Assembly (NCBI GenBank): GCA_017443465.1
Contig: JAFRXO010000032.1
Coordinates: forward strand, 124,001 to 188,000
Origin: Bacteroidales bacterium
Lineage (GTDB): Bacteria > Bacteroidota > Bacteroidia > Bacteroidales > UBA932
Direction: 5' to 3'
DNA: 64,000 nt
This document shows, in pieces, positions 35,582 to 44,341 of the stretch. Made by a program: the position numbers and the translations under genes. The notes under the pieces are model-generated. The model saw only the letters and a program-made list of their open reading frames with translations, was not told the origin of the DNA and ran no database searches. Position 1 is the first letter of the stretch. Each line of letters starts with the position of its first letter.

Positions 35582-36796
35582 ATGATTCCGAACATCCTGA
35601 TCGAAGACTTCGATTACGATCTGCCTGAAGAGCGAATCGCTAAATATCCCTTGAAAGAGCGTGACTCTTCCAAGCTTCTGCGCTATAGTGATGGAAAGGT
35701 TGAAGACTATATATTCCGTGATCTTCCTTCTTTGCTGCCTTCTGACTCAATTATGGTATTCAATGATACCAGGGTGGTCCCGGCACGTCTGCATTTCGTA
35801 AGGCCTACAGGTGCCCATATAGAGATATTCTGCCTTGAGCCGGTTGATCCTGTGGAGTACAATCTTAGTTTTGCTTCTACCGGCAGCTGTTCCTGGAAAT
35901 GTATTATCGGCAATGCCAAGCGCTGGAAAGGGGAGTCTCTGATCTTTGCAGCCCCCGAAGATGATCCTGAAGCTTCTTCGCTGAAGCTAAGGGCTGACTC
36001 AGAGGGCGAGAGAGACGGGCAGACCACTGTTGTGCGATTTACTTGGGAAGGTGGCCTTCCTTTCTCCCGGGTTCTGGAGATCTGCGGAAATGTGCCTATT
36101 CCACCATATCTTAACAGGGAAACAGAACCGATTGACCTTGAGCGCTATCAGACTTTATATGCCAAAATCCGCGGATCGGTTGCCGCGCCAACTGCCGGAC
36201 TTCATTTTACCGACACGGTTCTGGATGCGATAAGGGCGAAGGGTATTGATGTGGAAGAAGTCTGCCTTCATGTCGGTGCCGGAACATTCCTTCCGGTCAA
36301 AAGCGCATCTATATCCGGTCATCCGATGCATCGGGAGCCTTTCAGCGTTAGCCTGGACTTCTTGAAGACGATTCTACGTGGTCGGAAGAAAATCATAGCC
36401 GTAGGTACAACGTCCGTCAGGACTCTGGAATCCCTATATTATGCCGGAGTGGACATTATCCGAAGCGGGGAGCCGCATGATGTAGAACAGTGGGCTCCGT
36501 ATGAAGAGGATTATCCATATACAACCAGGGAAGCCCTGGAAGCTATCGTAAGTTTTCTGGAGTCCCTTGGACTCGATTCGCTCAGGCTCGGTACCCGCAT
36601 AATAATTGTGCCCGGATTCCGTTTTAGGCTGGTTGATATGCTTGTCACCAACTTCCACCAGCCCCAGAGCACCCTTCTCCTGCTGATCTCCGCTTTCGTA
36701 GGAGGGGATTGGAAGACCATATACGACCATGCCCTTTCTTCGGGATACAGATTCCTCAGTTACGGGGACAGTTCACTGCTTCACAGAGTGGACTGA
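35582..36796 (+). CDS. queA: tRNA preQ1(34) S-adenosylmethionine ribosyltransferase-isomerase
   Basis: 404 aa, longer than the common 340-360 through an insertion at about residues 115-140. Motifs: DYDLPEERIAKYPL (residues 9-22), VFNDTRVVPARL, VAAPTAGLHFT and VGAGTFLPVK. QueA transfers the ribosyl part of SAM to preQ1 in tRNA to give epoxyqueuosine. No other queuosine gene is in the window. The acyltransferase gene follows after 35 nt. Confidence 0.96.
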   Translation: MIPNILIEDFDYDLPEERIAKYPLKERDSSKLLRYSDGKVEDYIFRDLPSLLPSDSIMVFNDTRVVPARLHFVRPTGAHIEIFCLEPVDPVEYNLSFASTGSCSWKCIIGNAKRWKGESLIFAAPEDDPEASSLKLRADSEGERDGQTTVVRFTWEGGLPFSRVLEICGNVPIPPYLNRETEPIDLERYQTLYAKIRGSVAAPTAGLHFTDTVLDAIRAKGIDVEEVCLHVGAGTFLPVKSASISGHPMHREPFSVSLDFLKTILRGRKKIIAVGTTSVRTLESLYYAGVDIIRSGEPHDVEQWAPYEEDYPYTTREALEAIVSFLESLGLDSLRLGTRIIIVPGFRFRLVDMLVTNFHQPQSTLLLLISAFVGGDWKTIYDHALSSGYRFLSYGDSSLLHRVD

Positions 36797-36831
36797 TTAT
36801 TGCAGTTCTTTGCTCGACTTATTTATTTGTT

Positions 36832-38019
36832 ATGATTGATACAAAAGATCTTGCCGATATTGCTCCTTATTCTGACAAGGAGGCTATCGAAGCTCTAAGT
36901 CATGTAGCCAAGCATCCTCTGGTGCCTGCCATTTCGAAATACATTTTCCCGGACTTGCCTGAGAATTTCCTGGGCGAAGCCCTTTCACACATCCACAGCA
37001 TAGACCAGTTCCAGTCTATCGTCATGAGCAAGGCAGTCGTATGGGTGCTCAATAATACTGTGAAGAATTTTTCATATGACGGATTCCTCAATGTCACCGA
37101 GGTCCAGGGCAAGTTCCTTGCTCTGTCCAATCACAGGGACATTATCCTGGATCCGGCATTTACCCAGTATATACTTTGGCAGAACAGCTACCCTCAGACT
37201 GAAATCTGCGTGGGGGACAACCTGATTTCTTCTTCCAAGACGATAGAGTACCTTCTTCGCTCCAACAGGATGATCAAGGTAATCAGGGGCATATCCGCCC
37301 GCGAGCTGTATCTCTCCTCAAAGAACCTGTCCGAGTACATCCGCCATACGATTACTTCGGGAAGGAGTTCCATATGGCTTGCCCAGCGGCAGGGCCGCAC
37401 TAAGAACGGCTTAGATATCACTGAACAGGGACTCCTGAAGATGCTTGACATGAGCGGAACCGGCAGTTTCACTGACAATTTCGATGAACTGAACATAGTT
37501 CCGCTGAGTATTTCCTATGAATACGAGCCCTGTGATATACGCAAGGCCAGGGAAATCCTCATATCCCGCACGCAGAAATATGTTAAGACCGAGACAGAGG
37601 ACCTGGAAAGCATACTTACAGGTATTACCCAGTGGAAGGGCAATGTCCATATGAATTTCGGCAAGCCTCTCTCAAGGGAAGAAATCGACGCCGCATCAGA
37701 AGGCATCAGGAATGACCGTTACCAGTCAATCCGCCATGCAGTTGACCTGAGGGTCATCGAGGGGTACAAGCTCTGGAAGACTAATTATATTGCATACGAC
37801 CTGGTGAACCAGTCGTTCACCTATGCAGAGCAGTACACCCAGGAAGATGTCGAGGCATTCACCGAGTACATGGAGAAGCAACTCGACACCGTGGAGAAAG
37901 AATTGAACCGCGATGAACTGAGGGATATATTCCTGAGAATCTACGCCAATCCGGTAGAAGCTAAAGCTGAACTCGCTACTGCTTCATGTGCACATCGAGC
38001 TGAGGGAACGGGAATTTGA
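36832..38019 (+). CDS. PlsC-type glycerol-3-phosphate/1-acylglycerol acyltransferase
   Basis: 395 aa from ATG 36832 (MIDTKDLADIAPYSD); the longer frame upstream overlaps queA. The acyltransferase motif NHRDIILD (NHxxxxD) is at about residues 102-109, followed later by TSGRSSIWLAQRQGRTK, the block II/III region with Gly-Arg. No membrane helix is obvious, so it is cytoplasmic or peripheral. It probably acylates a glycerol-phosphate lipid precursor. Its last 44 nt overlap the mscS gene tail to tail. Confidence 0.82.
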   Translation: MIDTKDLADIAPYSDKEAIEALSHVAKHPLVPAISKYIFPDLPENFLGEALSHIHSIDQFQSIVMSKAVVWVLNNTVKNFSYDGFLNVTEVQGKFLALSNHRDIILDPAFTQYILWQNSYPQTEICVGDNLISSSKTIEYLLRSNRMIKVIRGISARELYLSSKNLSEYIRHTITSGRSSIWLAQRQGRTKNGLDITEQGLLKMLDMSGTGSFTDNFDELNIVPLSISYEYEPCDIRKAREILISRTQKYVKTETEDLESILTGITQWKGNVHMNFGKPLSREEIDAASEGIRNDRYQSIRHAVDLRVIEGYKLWKTNYIAYDLVNQSFTYAEQYTQEDVEAFTEYMEKQLDTVEKELNRDELRDIFLRIYANPVEAKAELATASCAHRAEGTGI

Positions 38020-38842
38020 TCCCGTTGCGCGGCAGTTCATCATAAATCGCTTTATTGACCGCATACAGGACTACCCAGTAGTCCACCGTTTTCACCCACG
38101 CGCGCAATATGTATTCAACACCGCTGTCCTGCAGCTGGTTGATAATCACATATGCATCAGAGGCTCCGGGTGTGTCGCTCCCGACGATTTTCTCCTGGTT
38201 GCGGGCGATTCCCATCAAGACCTCGATAACCTTGTCCGAAGGTGCTCCGTATTCCACGTTTACCTTCCAGTCAATCCTCCGTACGTCGCGCTGGTAGTGG
38301 TTCTCGATGTTGCCGTTGAAAAGGGTCCCGTTCGGAAGGATTATGTCCCGGTTATCCCATGTGCGGAGTTTGGTATTTACCACGGTAACATCAGTTACGA
38401 AACCTTCATAATTCTGGGCTTTGATGTAGTCTCCGACTCGGAAGGGCTTGAAAAACAAGATCATAATTCCACCCGCGAAATTCTGCATCGTGCCGCTGAG
38501 AGCCATTCCTATGGCTACTCCGCCGGAGGCGAGGAGGGCGGCAAGGGATGTGGTGTTCACTCCCAGGGTGCTGACCGTTATTATGATCAGCACCACTGTA
38601 AGCGAAATGGTTGTCAGGCTTATGATGAATGAGGAGAGGGTTTCTTCGGCCTTCCTCTTTTCCAGACGTTTTATCAGCCACTTCCTGATCCGGCGTATTA
38701 CCCATGCACCGATCAGGTAAATCAAGATTGCGGCCAGGAATTTCAGTCCGAATTCCAAGGCCTTGTCCCACATGGTGTAGAGAAAACCACCGGGATCTTC
38801 AGTGAATTTTTCGGCGAGTTTGACTGTATCCCCGATTATCAT
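37976..38842 (-). CDS. MscS-family mechanosensitive ion channel
   Basis: 288 aa. Three hydrophobic helices (about residues 28-50, 68-90, 94-128). The pore helix is Gly/Ala-rich (LAALLASGGVAIGMALSGTMQNFAGGI), then the beta domain FKPFRVGDYIKAQNYEGFVTDV and the alpha/beta C-terminal domain. MscS releases solutes on hypo-osmotic shock. It starts inside the last codons of the cysteate-synthase-like gene (4-nt overlap), so the two are co-transcribed. Confidence 0.95.
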   Translation of the reverse strand: MIIGDTVKLAEKFTEDPGGFLYTMWDKALEFGLKFLAAILIYLIGAWVIRRIRKWLIKRLEKRKAEETLSSFIISLTTISLTVVLIIITVSTLGVNTTSLAALLASGGVAIGMALSGTMQNFAGGIMILFFKPFRVGDYIKAQNYEGFVTDVTVVNTKLRTWDNRDIILPNGTLFNGNIENHYQRDVRRIDWKVNVEYGAPSDKVIEVLMGIARNQEKIVGSDTPGASDAYVIINQLQDSGVEYILRAWVKTVDYWVVLYAVNKAIYDELPRNGIKFPFPQLDVHMKQ

Positions 38843-40155
38843 AGCCTGGATTTACGGCTGTTTGTGTTCATGGTGAGCAGCTTGTCCACCTGGGAGATGA
38901 TGTCCTCGAAGGGGAGGTCGGGACTCAGCACGAGATCCGGTTTCTTGAGGAAGAATCCCTTCTGGGTGGCCTTGAGCATTCCACCGCCGCTGATGTTCAG
39001 CATTACGGTGTCTTTCCGGTCCACCTTGCCCTCGTCGAGGGCCTTCTTGAGACCGGCGACAGCTGCAGCTGCAGCGGGGAAGATGTCGATGCCTTCCTTG
39101 TTGAAGAACTGGAGCATCCAGTAGACTATGTCATTATTGTCGACCTTGTACATGTCTCCGCCACTTGCCTTGAGAACGTCGAAGAGGCCTCCGGCAAGGC
39201 TGTAGGGCGGTTTACGATTGGAGAGCACCTTTGCCAGGATCATCGCAGCCTGTCGTCTGGAGTCATCAGCCGAGAGGGGAACGAGTTCCCTGCTGTCCTT
39301 CTTCCAGGAGTCGTACATAATGGTGAACGGATCGTTCTGGACGGCGAAGATCTTCATGATGTTGTCACCGAAACGTCCGTCTTCCTTGAGCCTGAGATTG
39401 TTCTCATATGCTGCGATTGCTCCGGTTCCGCTTCCGACAGCCTGGAAATAGGCATCGGGAATGCGTCCGATGGCTTCTACGGCAGAGAGTACCGTGGTCC
39501 CCATTCCATCCCTGCGGGCTACATTCTTGGCGCCTCCTTCAGGGAGATAGCGGGTGTCCTTGCAGAGTTTGTCTCCTACTGTGATGGCATCGAAATAGTC
39601 GGTTCCGTGAGGAGTCGCAACTACTTTGACGCAGTTACGCAACTTGCGGACGAACCACAGGTCGTTAATATTGTCTTCAGGAATGCATATGACTGCGGGG
39701 ATGTTGTTGTCGGAGCAGACGCGGATGAATGAGCGTGCCGTGTTTCCTGCGGACTGGATGACGAGGACATGCTTGTCATTCTTGGGCAGGCGCGCGCACA
39801 CTGAATAGGCTTCGGTCTCCTTGAATGAGCATGTACTCATGCGGGCCCCGATCTTGGGCGCATATCCTGAGAAGGTGATCCACAGGTTGTCCATCCCGAA
39901 AACGGAGGCAAGGCCCTTGCTCTTGTAGGTAACAGGAGCGTGGGAATGCTTCAGTATCCTCTTGCAGGGGAGCCAGTTGGCGTAACGGTAAAGTCCGTCG
40001 AGGTCGTTCCTGGGTGTGAATTGCTTGTTTTCGTAAACAGCCCTTACCAGAGAGGGGGAAGAGCCTTCGGGATCGACAAGGGTCCATCCCTCATCATCGA
40101 ATACGCGACCGCTTCCAATATTCAGAAGGCGGTATTTCGTGGGTGTGAAAGCCAT
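38839..40155 (-). CDS. Cysteate synthase-like PLP enzyme (threonine synthase superfamily)
   Basis: 438 aa. PLP fold type II enzyme; the PLP lysine is expected at Lys112 in CSFKETEAY. Residues such as LPEGGAKNVARRDGMGT, FQAVGSGTGAIAAYEN, NRKPPYSLAGGLFD and GIDIFPAAAAAVAGL agree closely with what I recall of archaeal cysteate synthase, and less with ordinary threonine synthase (no typical N-terminal RGGL/threonine synthase layout). Cysteate synthase makes L-cysteate from phosphoserine and sulfite; in Bacteroidetes that feeds sulfonolipids. Threonine synthase remains the main alternative. It has its own -7 box and is coupled to mscS. Confidence 0.72.
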   Translation of the reverse strand: MAFTPTKYRLLNIGSGRVFDDEGWTLVDPEGSSPSLVRAVYENKQFTPRNDLDGLYRYANWLPCKRILKHSHAPVTYKSKGLASVFGMDNLWITFSGYAPKIGARMSTCSFKETEAYSVCARLPKNDKHVLVIQSAGNTARSFIRVCSDNNIPAVICIPEDNINDLWFVRKLRNCVKVVATPHGTDYFDAITVGDKLCKDTRYLPEGGAKNVARRDGMGTTVLSAVEAIGRIPDAYFQAVGSGTGAIAAYENNLRLKEDGRFGDNIMKIFAVQNDPFTIMYDSWKKDSRELVPLSADDSRRQAAMILAKVLSNRKPPYSLAGGLFDVLKASGGDMYKVDNNDIVYWMLQFFNKEGIDIFPAAAAAVAGLKKALDEGKVDRKDTVMLNISGGGMLKATQKGFFLKKPDLVLSPDLPFEDIISQVDKLLTMNTNSRKSRL

Positions 40156-40184
40156 AACTGTGATGGGTTTAGTGTTTTATCTCC

Positions 40185-40192
40185 CAAATATA
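40185..40192 (-). promoter_or_regulatory. -7 element TATATTTG for the cysteate-synthase-like gene
   Basis: Perfect TAnnTTTG on the minus strand, about 30 nt before the start at 40155, in the 44-nt gap behind the Ca/Na exchanger gene. Confidence 0.6.
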
Positions 40193-40199
40193 GGAATTT

Positions 40200-41165
40200 T
40201 CAGAGTTTTATGAAAAGCCAGACCATATAGGACAGGAAAATGGTCAGGAAGACTGCACCTTCCGCCCTGTCCAGTTTGTCCTTCTTGTTGGTGAAAGCGG
40301 CTATCAGAAGGACAACCGAACTGAGCAGCATGGTTCCCAGGTCAATCCAGCTCATTCCATGGAGTGAAAGGGGATGAAGGAGAGCTGAACCTCCCAGGAT
40401 GAGAAGGATGTTCGATACGTTGGATCCGAGGATGTTTCCAAGGGCCAGCTGTCCTTTGCGCTTTATTGCTGCCACTATGTTGGTAATGAGTTCCGGAAGG
40501 GAAGTACCGCATGCAAGGATCGTGATGGCGATGAACTTGTCACTGACGTGGAGGGCCCGGGCAATCTTCTCTGCAGAGTCTACGAAGATCCTTCCGCCGA
40601 ATATCAGGCCAGCCAGTCCTCCCAGGACCATGAGGATTGCAAGAGGGATCCTGACAGGGGTGTCAGAGGCTTCTTCCTCCGCTCCCAGGGCAGGGCGGTC
40701 TTTCTTGAATGAATAGATCAGGTAAGCGATGAAAAGTGACAGGAATACAGCACCTTCTATCCTGCTTATATAGTCTCCTGACCCCAATCCGAAAAGGCTG
40801 AAACTCATTCCTGATAAGATCAGGAGCAATGTAACGGATACATTGATCGGCAGGTCCCTGTGAAGGTTGGAAGGGCTGATGTCGATGGGACGTAAAAGGG
40901 CGCTTATGCCCAGGATCAGGAAGACATTGAAAATGTTTGAGCCGACTACGTTCCCGACGGATATGTCCGAGTTGCCTTCCAGGGCTCCTGTGAAACTGAC
41001 GACGAGTTCCGGCATCGAGGTGCCGATCCCGACAATGGTAAGTCCTATGATGAATTCACTCACTCCAAGCCTGCGGGCGATGCCGGATGAACCTTCTACC
41101 AGGTAGTTAGCACCCAGTATCACCATGGAGAGGCTCAGAAGCAGGAGAAATATCTGGAGAAGCAT
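40200..41165 (-). CDS. Calcium/sodium antiporter, CaCA family
   Basis: 321 aa, about ten membrane helices with two-fold internal repeat: GLTIVGIGTSMPELVVSF...GNVVGSNIFNVFLILG in the first half and AITILACGTSLPELITNI...GNILGSNVSNILLILG in the second. These alpha repeats bind the cation. It is the YrbG-type exchanger. Gap to rlmD upstream is 1 nt, so it is third in the Na/Pi-rlmD run. Confidence 0.95.
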   Translation of the reverse strand: MLLQIFLLLLSLSMVILGANYLVEGSSGIARRLGVSEFIIGLTIVGIGTSMPELVVSFTGALEGNSDISVGNVVGSNIFNVFLILGISALLRPIDISPSNLHRDLPINVSVTLLLILSGMSFSLFGLGSGDYISRIEGAVFLSLFIAYLIYSFKKDRPALGAEEEASDTPVRIPLAILMVLGGLAGLIFGGRIFVDSAEKIARALHVSDKFIAITILACGTSLPELITNIVAAIKRKGQLALGNILGSNVSNILLILGGSALLHPLSLHGMSWIDLGTMLLSSVVLLIAAFTNKKDKLDRAEGAVFLTIFLSYMVWLFIKL

Positions 41166-41166
41166 G

Positions 41167-42579
41167 TCAGTCTTTCAGTTTCAGGGCGCAGACATTCTCT
41201 ACATGTTGCGTCTGGGGGAACATATCAACCGGCTGGATGGCCGTAATATCGTATTTCTCAGCCAGTATGGCAAGGTCACGGGCCTGTGAGGCAGGGTTGC
41301 AGCTGACATATACCATCCTGGGGGCGGCTGTCTCCAGGAGGACCTTTGCCACGCTGGGGTGGATTCCCGCGCGGGGAGGATCCAGGATTACCACATCCGG
41401 CTGTCCGTGCGCCTTGATGAAGTCCGGAGTGAGGACATCTTTCATATCTCCTGCGAAGAATTCGCAATTGCTGATCCCGTTTGTCAAGGCATTCTCCCGG
41501 GCATCTGAGATGGCTTCCGTGACATATTCGATGCCTATGACCTTCGAGGCTTTCCTGCTGACGAACTGTGCGATCGTCCCGGTGCCGGTGTAGAGGTCAT
41601 AAACAGTCTCCGAGCCTGTCAGGGCGGCGAATTCCCTTGCCACTGTGTAGAGCTTCAGGGCCTGCTGGGAATTGGTCTGGTAGAAGGATTTGGGCCCGAT
41701 CTTGAACCTGAGGCCTTCCATCGATTCATATATGGCGGGAGCCCCTTTGTAAAGGATCGGAGTCTGGTCACCGATGGAATCGTTGAATTTGGAGTTGATA
41801 ATGTAATAGAGGGATGATATCTGCGGGAAAGCCTCGCAGAGGGCATCCAGGAGGAGGGGACGCGAGGAGTCGTCATATGCCAGGCACAGGATCACCATGA
41901 CCTGTCCGTCCCCGGTCGTACGTATTATCAGGTTCCTGAGGCATCCGGTGTTTGAGCGTATGTCATAGAACGGGATTCCATGGCTGACTGCGAAATCCTT
42001 TATGAAAAGACGGATGGAGTCGGATGGTTCGCTCTGGAGGTAGCAGTGCTTGATGTCCAGGACTTTATCGAAGAATTTTCCGACATGGAAGCCCAGTCCC
42101 ATGGAGTCGGATGCAGTGATCTGCTCAGGATCCTCGTCGGGAAGGATCCATCTTCGGGAGGAAAAGCTGTATTCCAGTTTGTTGCGGTAGAAGGAGGTCC
42201 TGTCCGAACCGATGATAGGGGAGACGTCAGGTATGGTGAGCCCACCGATACGGGTAAGCTGGTCTTCGACCTGGCGCTGCTTTGCCTTAAGCTGCATCGG
42301 ATAGGGGAGAGGTTGCCATTTGCAGCCACCGCATATGCCGAAATGGGAGCAGAAGGGTTCCTGGCGGTCGGGTGATGGAGTGACAATGCGTTTGACTACG
42401 CCCTCCAGATAGTTCTTTTTCTTCTTGATGACCCGGATATCAACAACGTCGCCGGGAACGGCGAAGGGTACGAAGGTCACCACCCCGTCGATGTGGGCGA
42501 GAGCCTTTCCTTCAGCTGCTACCTCTTCGATAGTTACGTTTTCGTATTCTATGTTGACTTTCTTTCTGGACATATTCAT
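41167..42579 (-). CDS. rlmD: 23S rRNA (uracil-C5-)-methyltransferase, RlmD-like
   Basis: 470 aa. TRAM domain at about residues 8-68; [4Fe-4S] cysteines Cys77, Cys83 and Cys86 in FCSHFGICGGCKW, with a fourth near 170 in IKHCYLQ. The SAM domain has VYDLYTGTGTIAQF, VILDPPRAGIH and catalytic Cys in MVYVSCNPASQARDL. RlmD methylates U1939 of 23S rRNA; the paralogues RlmC and TrmA are similar, but the Fe-S set favours this class. It shares one base with the Na/Pi gene stop. Confidence 0.93.
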   Translation of the reverse strand: MNMSRKKVNIEYENVTIEEVAAEGKALAHIDGVVTFVPFAVPGDVVDIRVIKKKKNYLEGVVKRIVTPSPDRQEPFCSHFGICGGCKWQPLPYPMQLKAKQRQVEDQLTRIGGLTIPDVSPIIGSDRTSFYRNKLEYSFSSRRWILPDEDPEQITASDSMGLGFHVGKFFDKVLDIKHCYLQSEPSDSIRLFIKDFAVSHGIPFYDIRSNTGCLRNLIIRTTGDGQVMVILCLAYDDSSRPLLLDALCEAFPQISSLYYIINSKFNDSIGDQTPILYKGAPAIYESMEGLRFKIGPKSFYQTNSQQALKLYTVAREFAALTGSETVYDLYTGTGTIAQFVSRKASKVIGIEYVTEAISDARENALTNGISNCEFFAGDMKDVLTPDFIKAHGQPDVVILDPPRAGIHPSVAKVLLETAAPRMVYVSCNPASQARDLAILAEKYDITAIQPVDMFPQTQHVENVCALKLKD

Positions 42580-44243
42580 TATTCTACTGTCCTTACAGAG
42601 GCCTGAGAGACATTGATGATGAAGTCTCCCATAGCTTCAAGTTCCTCGAGCAAATCAAGGAAATAGTTCAGGGACATATAATTGCCGGTGCGCTGTTCGA
42701 TCTGCATGAAGGCTTCGTCACGGTAAGTGTCGCGTACGGAGTTGATTGCATCTTCCGCTGCATATGCATTGCTGATGTCTGTGAGGTCTCCCGCGACCGC
42801 GGTCCTGAGGTTGGCTCCCATTGCAGTCAGCGCATTCTCCACGAGGCTTATCATCTTCCTGATCTTCTCCATGGTGTCGGAATCGAATTCCTGTTTGTGG
42901 GCGCGCAGGCGGCCCAGGAGGCGGCTGATGTTTTCGCAACTGTCCCCGAGGCTCTCCAGCTCTCCTATGATCCGGTAGAGGACCCTGGTTTCTTCTGTCT
43001 CCTGTCCGGTCATCTGTTCGGTGGATATCTCGCTTAGGAAGGAGGCGATTTCGTACTCATACCTGTCCGTAACCTCTTCAGTCTTGATCAGGGCCTTGCG
43101 GTACTGCTCGAAAGTGTCGTCATCGGCTGCTGTAAGGGCTTTTTCTACATTCTGGAATCCTTCTTCCACAGAATTCTCGAAATCCAGGATTTCCTGATAG
43201 GCCTGGCGGATGGAGAAGGCCGGAGTCCCGAGGCGCCCGTTACCTATGTATTTGAGTTTGAATCCATTGCTTGCAGTAGTGCCGTCTTCTCTGACGAGCC
43301 ATGTGTCGATCTTCTCAATGTACTCGGTCAACCACATGAAAATCAACGTCATGACCAGGTTGAATGCGGTATGGAACATGGCGACGTGGAAGACAGGGGA
43401 GTGTAATCCTATGGCATTGCAGAGGCTCTGGACGGCATTGGTGCAGGGCTTGAAGGTCAGGAGTACCAGGATGACTCCCAATGCATTGAAAACGGTGTGG
43501 GAAAGGGCTGCGCGGGAGGCCATAGTGCCGGCGCCCTTTGCAGCGATATTGCCTTTGAATGTAGTTCCAATGTTAGTACCCAGTACAATCGCGGCGGCGC
43601 TGGAGAAATCGATCCACCCGAGATTGATGAGGATCATTGTGATCGCGACGGTAGGGGAGGAATGCAGCATCCATCCGCATAAGATGCCGATTATCAAGTA
43701 GATAACGACGCTCAAAAAGCCTTTGGAAGATGAATTGATGAATATCTCCGACAAAGAAATATCCTGATTGACCGCAGGCAGGGATTTATTCATGAAAGAC
43801 ATGGCTATCAATATGATAGCAAGTCCCATTACAAATGTTCCGATGCTTTTCCTGACTGTTTTCTTGCCCATATTGAGGACAAAACCGGCTCCCATCAGGA
43901 TTATGGCGTAACTGATTGAAGGCAGGAAGCCTGCAGATGCCGTGATCCAGCCGGTTACAGTGGTTCCTATGTTTGCACCAAGCAGTACGTTGATGGCCTG
44001 CAGCAGTGTCAGAAGGCCAGCATTTACGAAACCAACTGCAAAGAGCGTGGTCGCGTTTGATGATTGTATGAGTGCGGTTATACCCAGTCCGGAGAGAACC
44101 TGCTGGACACGGTTACCGGTCATCCAGGGCAGGAATTTCCTGAACCTGTCTCCGAATGCCTTCTGGACTCCGGAACTCATTAGTTCCATACCGTATATGA
44201 AAAGGGCGAGGGCACCCAGGAAGGTGAGGATATTCAGTATCAT
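42579..44243 (-). CDS. Na/Pi cotransporter family protein with PhoU-like tail
   Basis: 554 aa. N-terminal transport part (about residues 1-310) has eight or so hydrophobic helices with the repeat QSSNATTLFAVGFVNAGLL ... GANIGTTVTGW and SSPTVAITMILINLG ... GTNIGTTFKGN, typical of the NptA/PNaS family. The C-terminal about 200 residues are helical and resemble PhoU (LGDSCENISRLLGRLRAH, LEELEAMGDFIINV). It likely moves phosphate with sodium across the inner membrane. First gene of the operon with rlmD and the Ca/Na exchanger. Confidence 0.93.
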   Translation of the reverse strand: MILNILTFLGALALFIYGMELMSSGVQKAFGDRFRKFLPWMTGNRVQQVLSGLGITALIQSSNATTLFAVGFVNAGLLTLLQAINVLLGANIGTTVTGWITASAGFLPSISYAIILMGAGFVLNMGKKTVRKSIGTFVMGLAIILIAMSFMNKSLPAVNQDISLSEIFINSSSKGFLSVVIYLIIGILCGWMLHSSPTVAITMILINLGWIDFSSAAAIVLGTNIGTTFKGNIAAKGAGTMASRAALSHTVFNALGVILVLLTFKPCTNAVQSLCNAIGLHSPVFHVAMFHTAFNLVMTLIFMWLTEYIEKIDTWLVREDGTTASNGFKLKYIGNGRLGTPAFSIRQAYQEILDFENSVEEGFQNVEKALTAADDDTFEQYRKALIKTEEVTDRYEYEIASFLSEISTEQMTGQETEETRVLYRIIGELESLGDSCENISRLLGRLRAHKQEFDSDTMEKIRKMISLVENALTAMGANLRTAVAGDLTDISNAYAAEDAINSVRDTYRDEAFMQIEQRTGNYMSLNYFLDLLEELEAMGDFIINVSQASVRTVE

Positions 44244-44310
44244 CTAACTTAACATAATATAAATTGTGTAACAGAACCGGCCTGGCTGTTGACGCCTTCG
44301 ACGGCAGACG

Positions 44311-44341
44311 CAAATTTACGGAAAAAACGCATCAAATCAAA
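44311..44341 (-). promoter_or_regulatory. Promoter of Na/Pi-rlmD-CaCA operon
   Basis: Minus strand TTTG (plus CAAA 44338-44341), 19-bp spacer, TAAATTTG (plus 44311-44318). Exact consensus, 67 nt before the start codon, directly behind the stop of the outer-membrane protein gene. Confidence 0.82.

Noticed and set aside
38839..40155. Plain threonine synthase as the name for this PLP enzyme
   Set aside because: Several sequence blocks fit cysteate synthase better; threonine synthase is kept only as an alternative.
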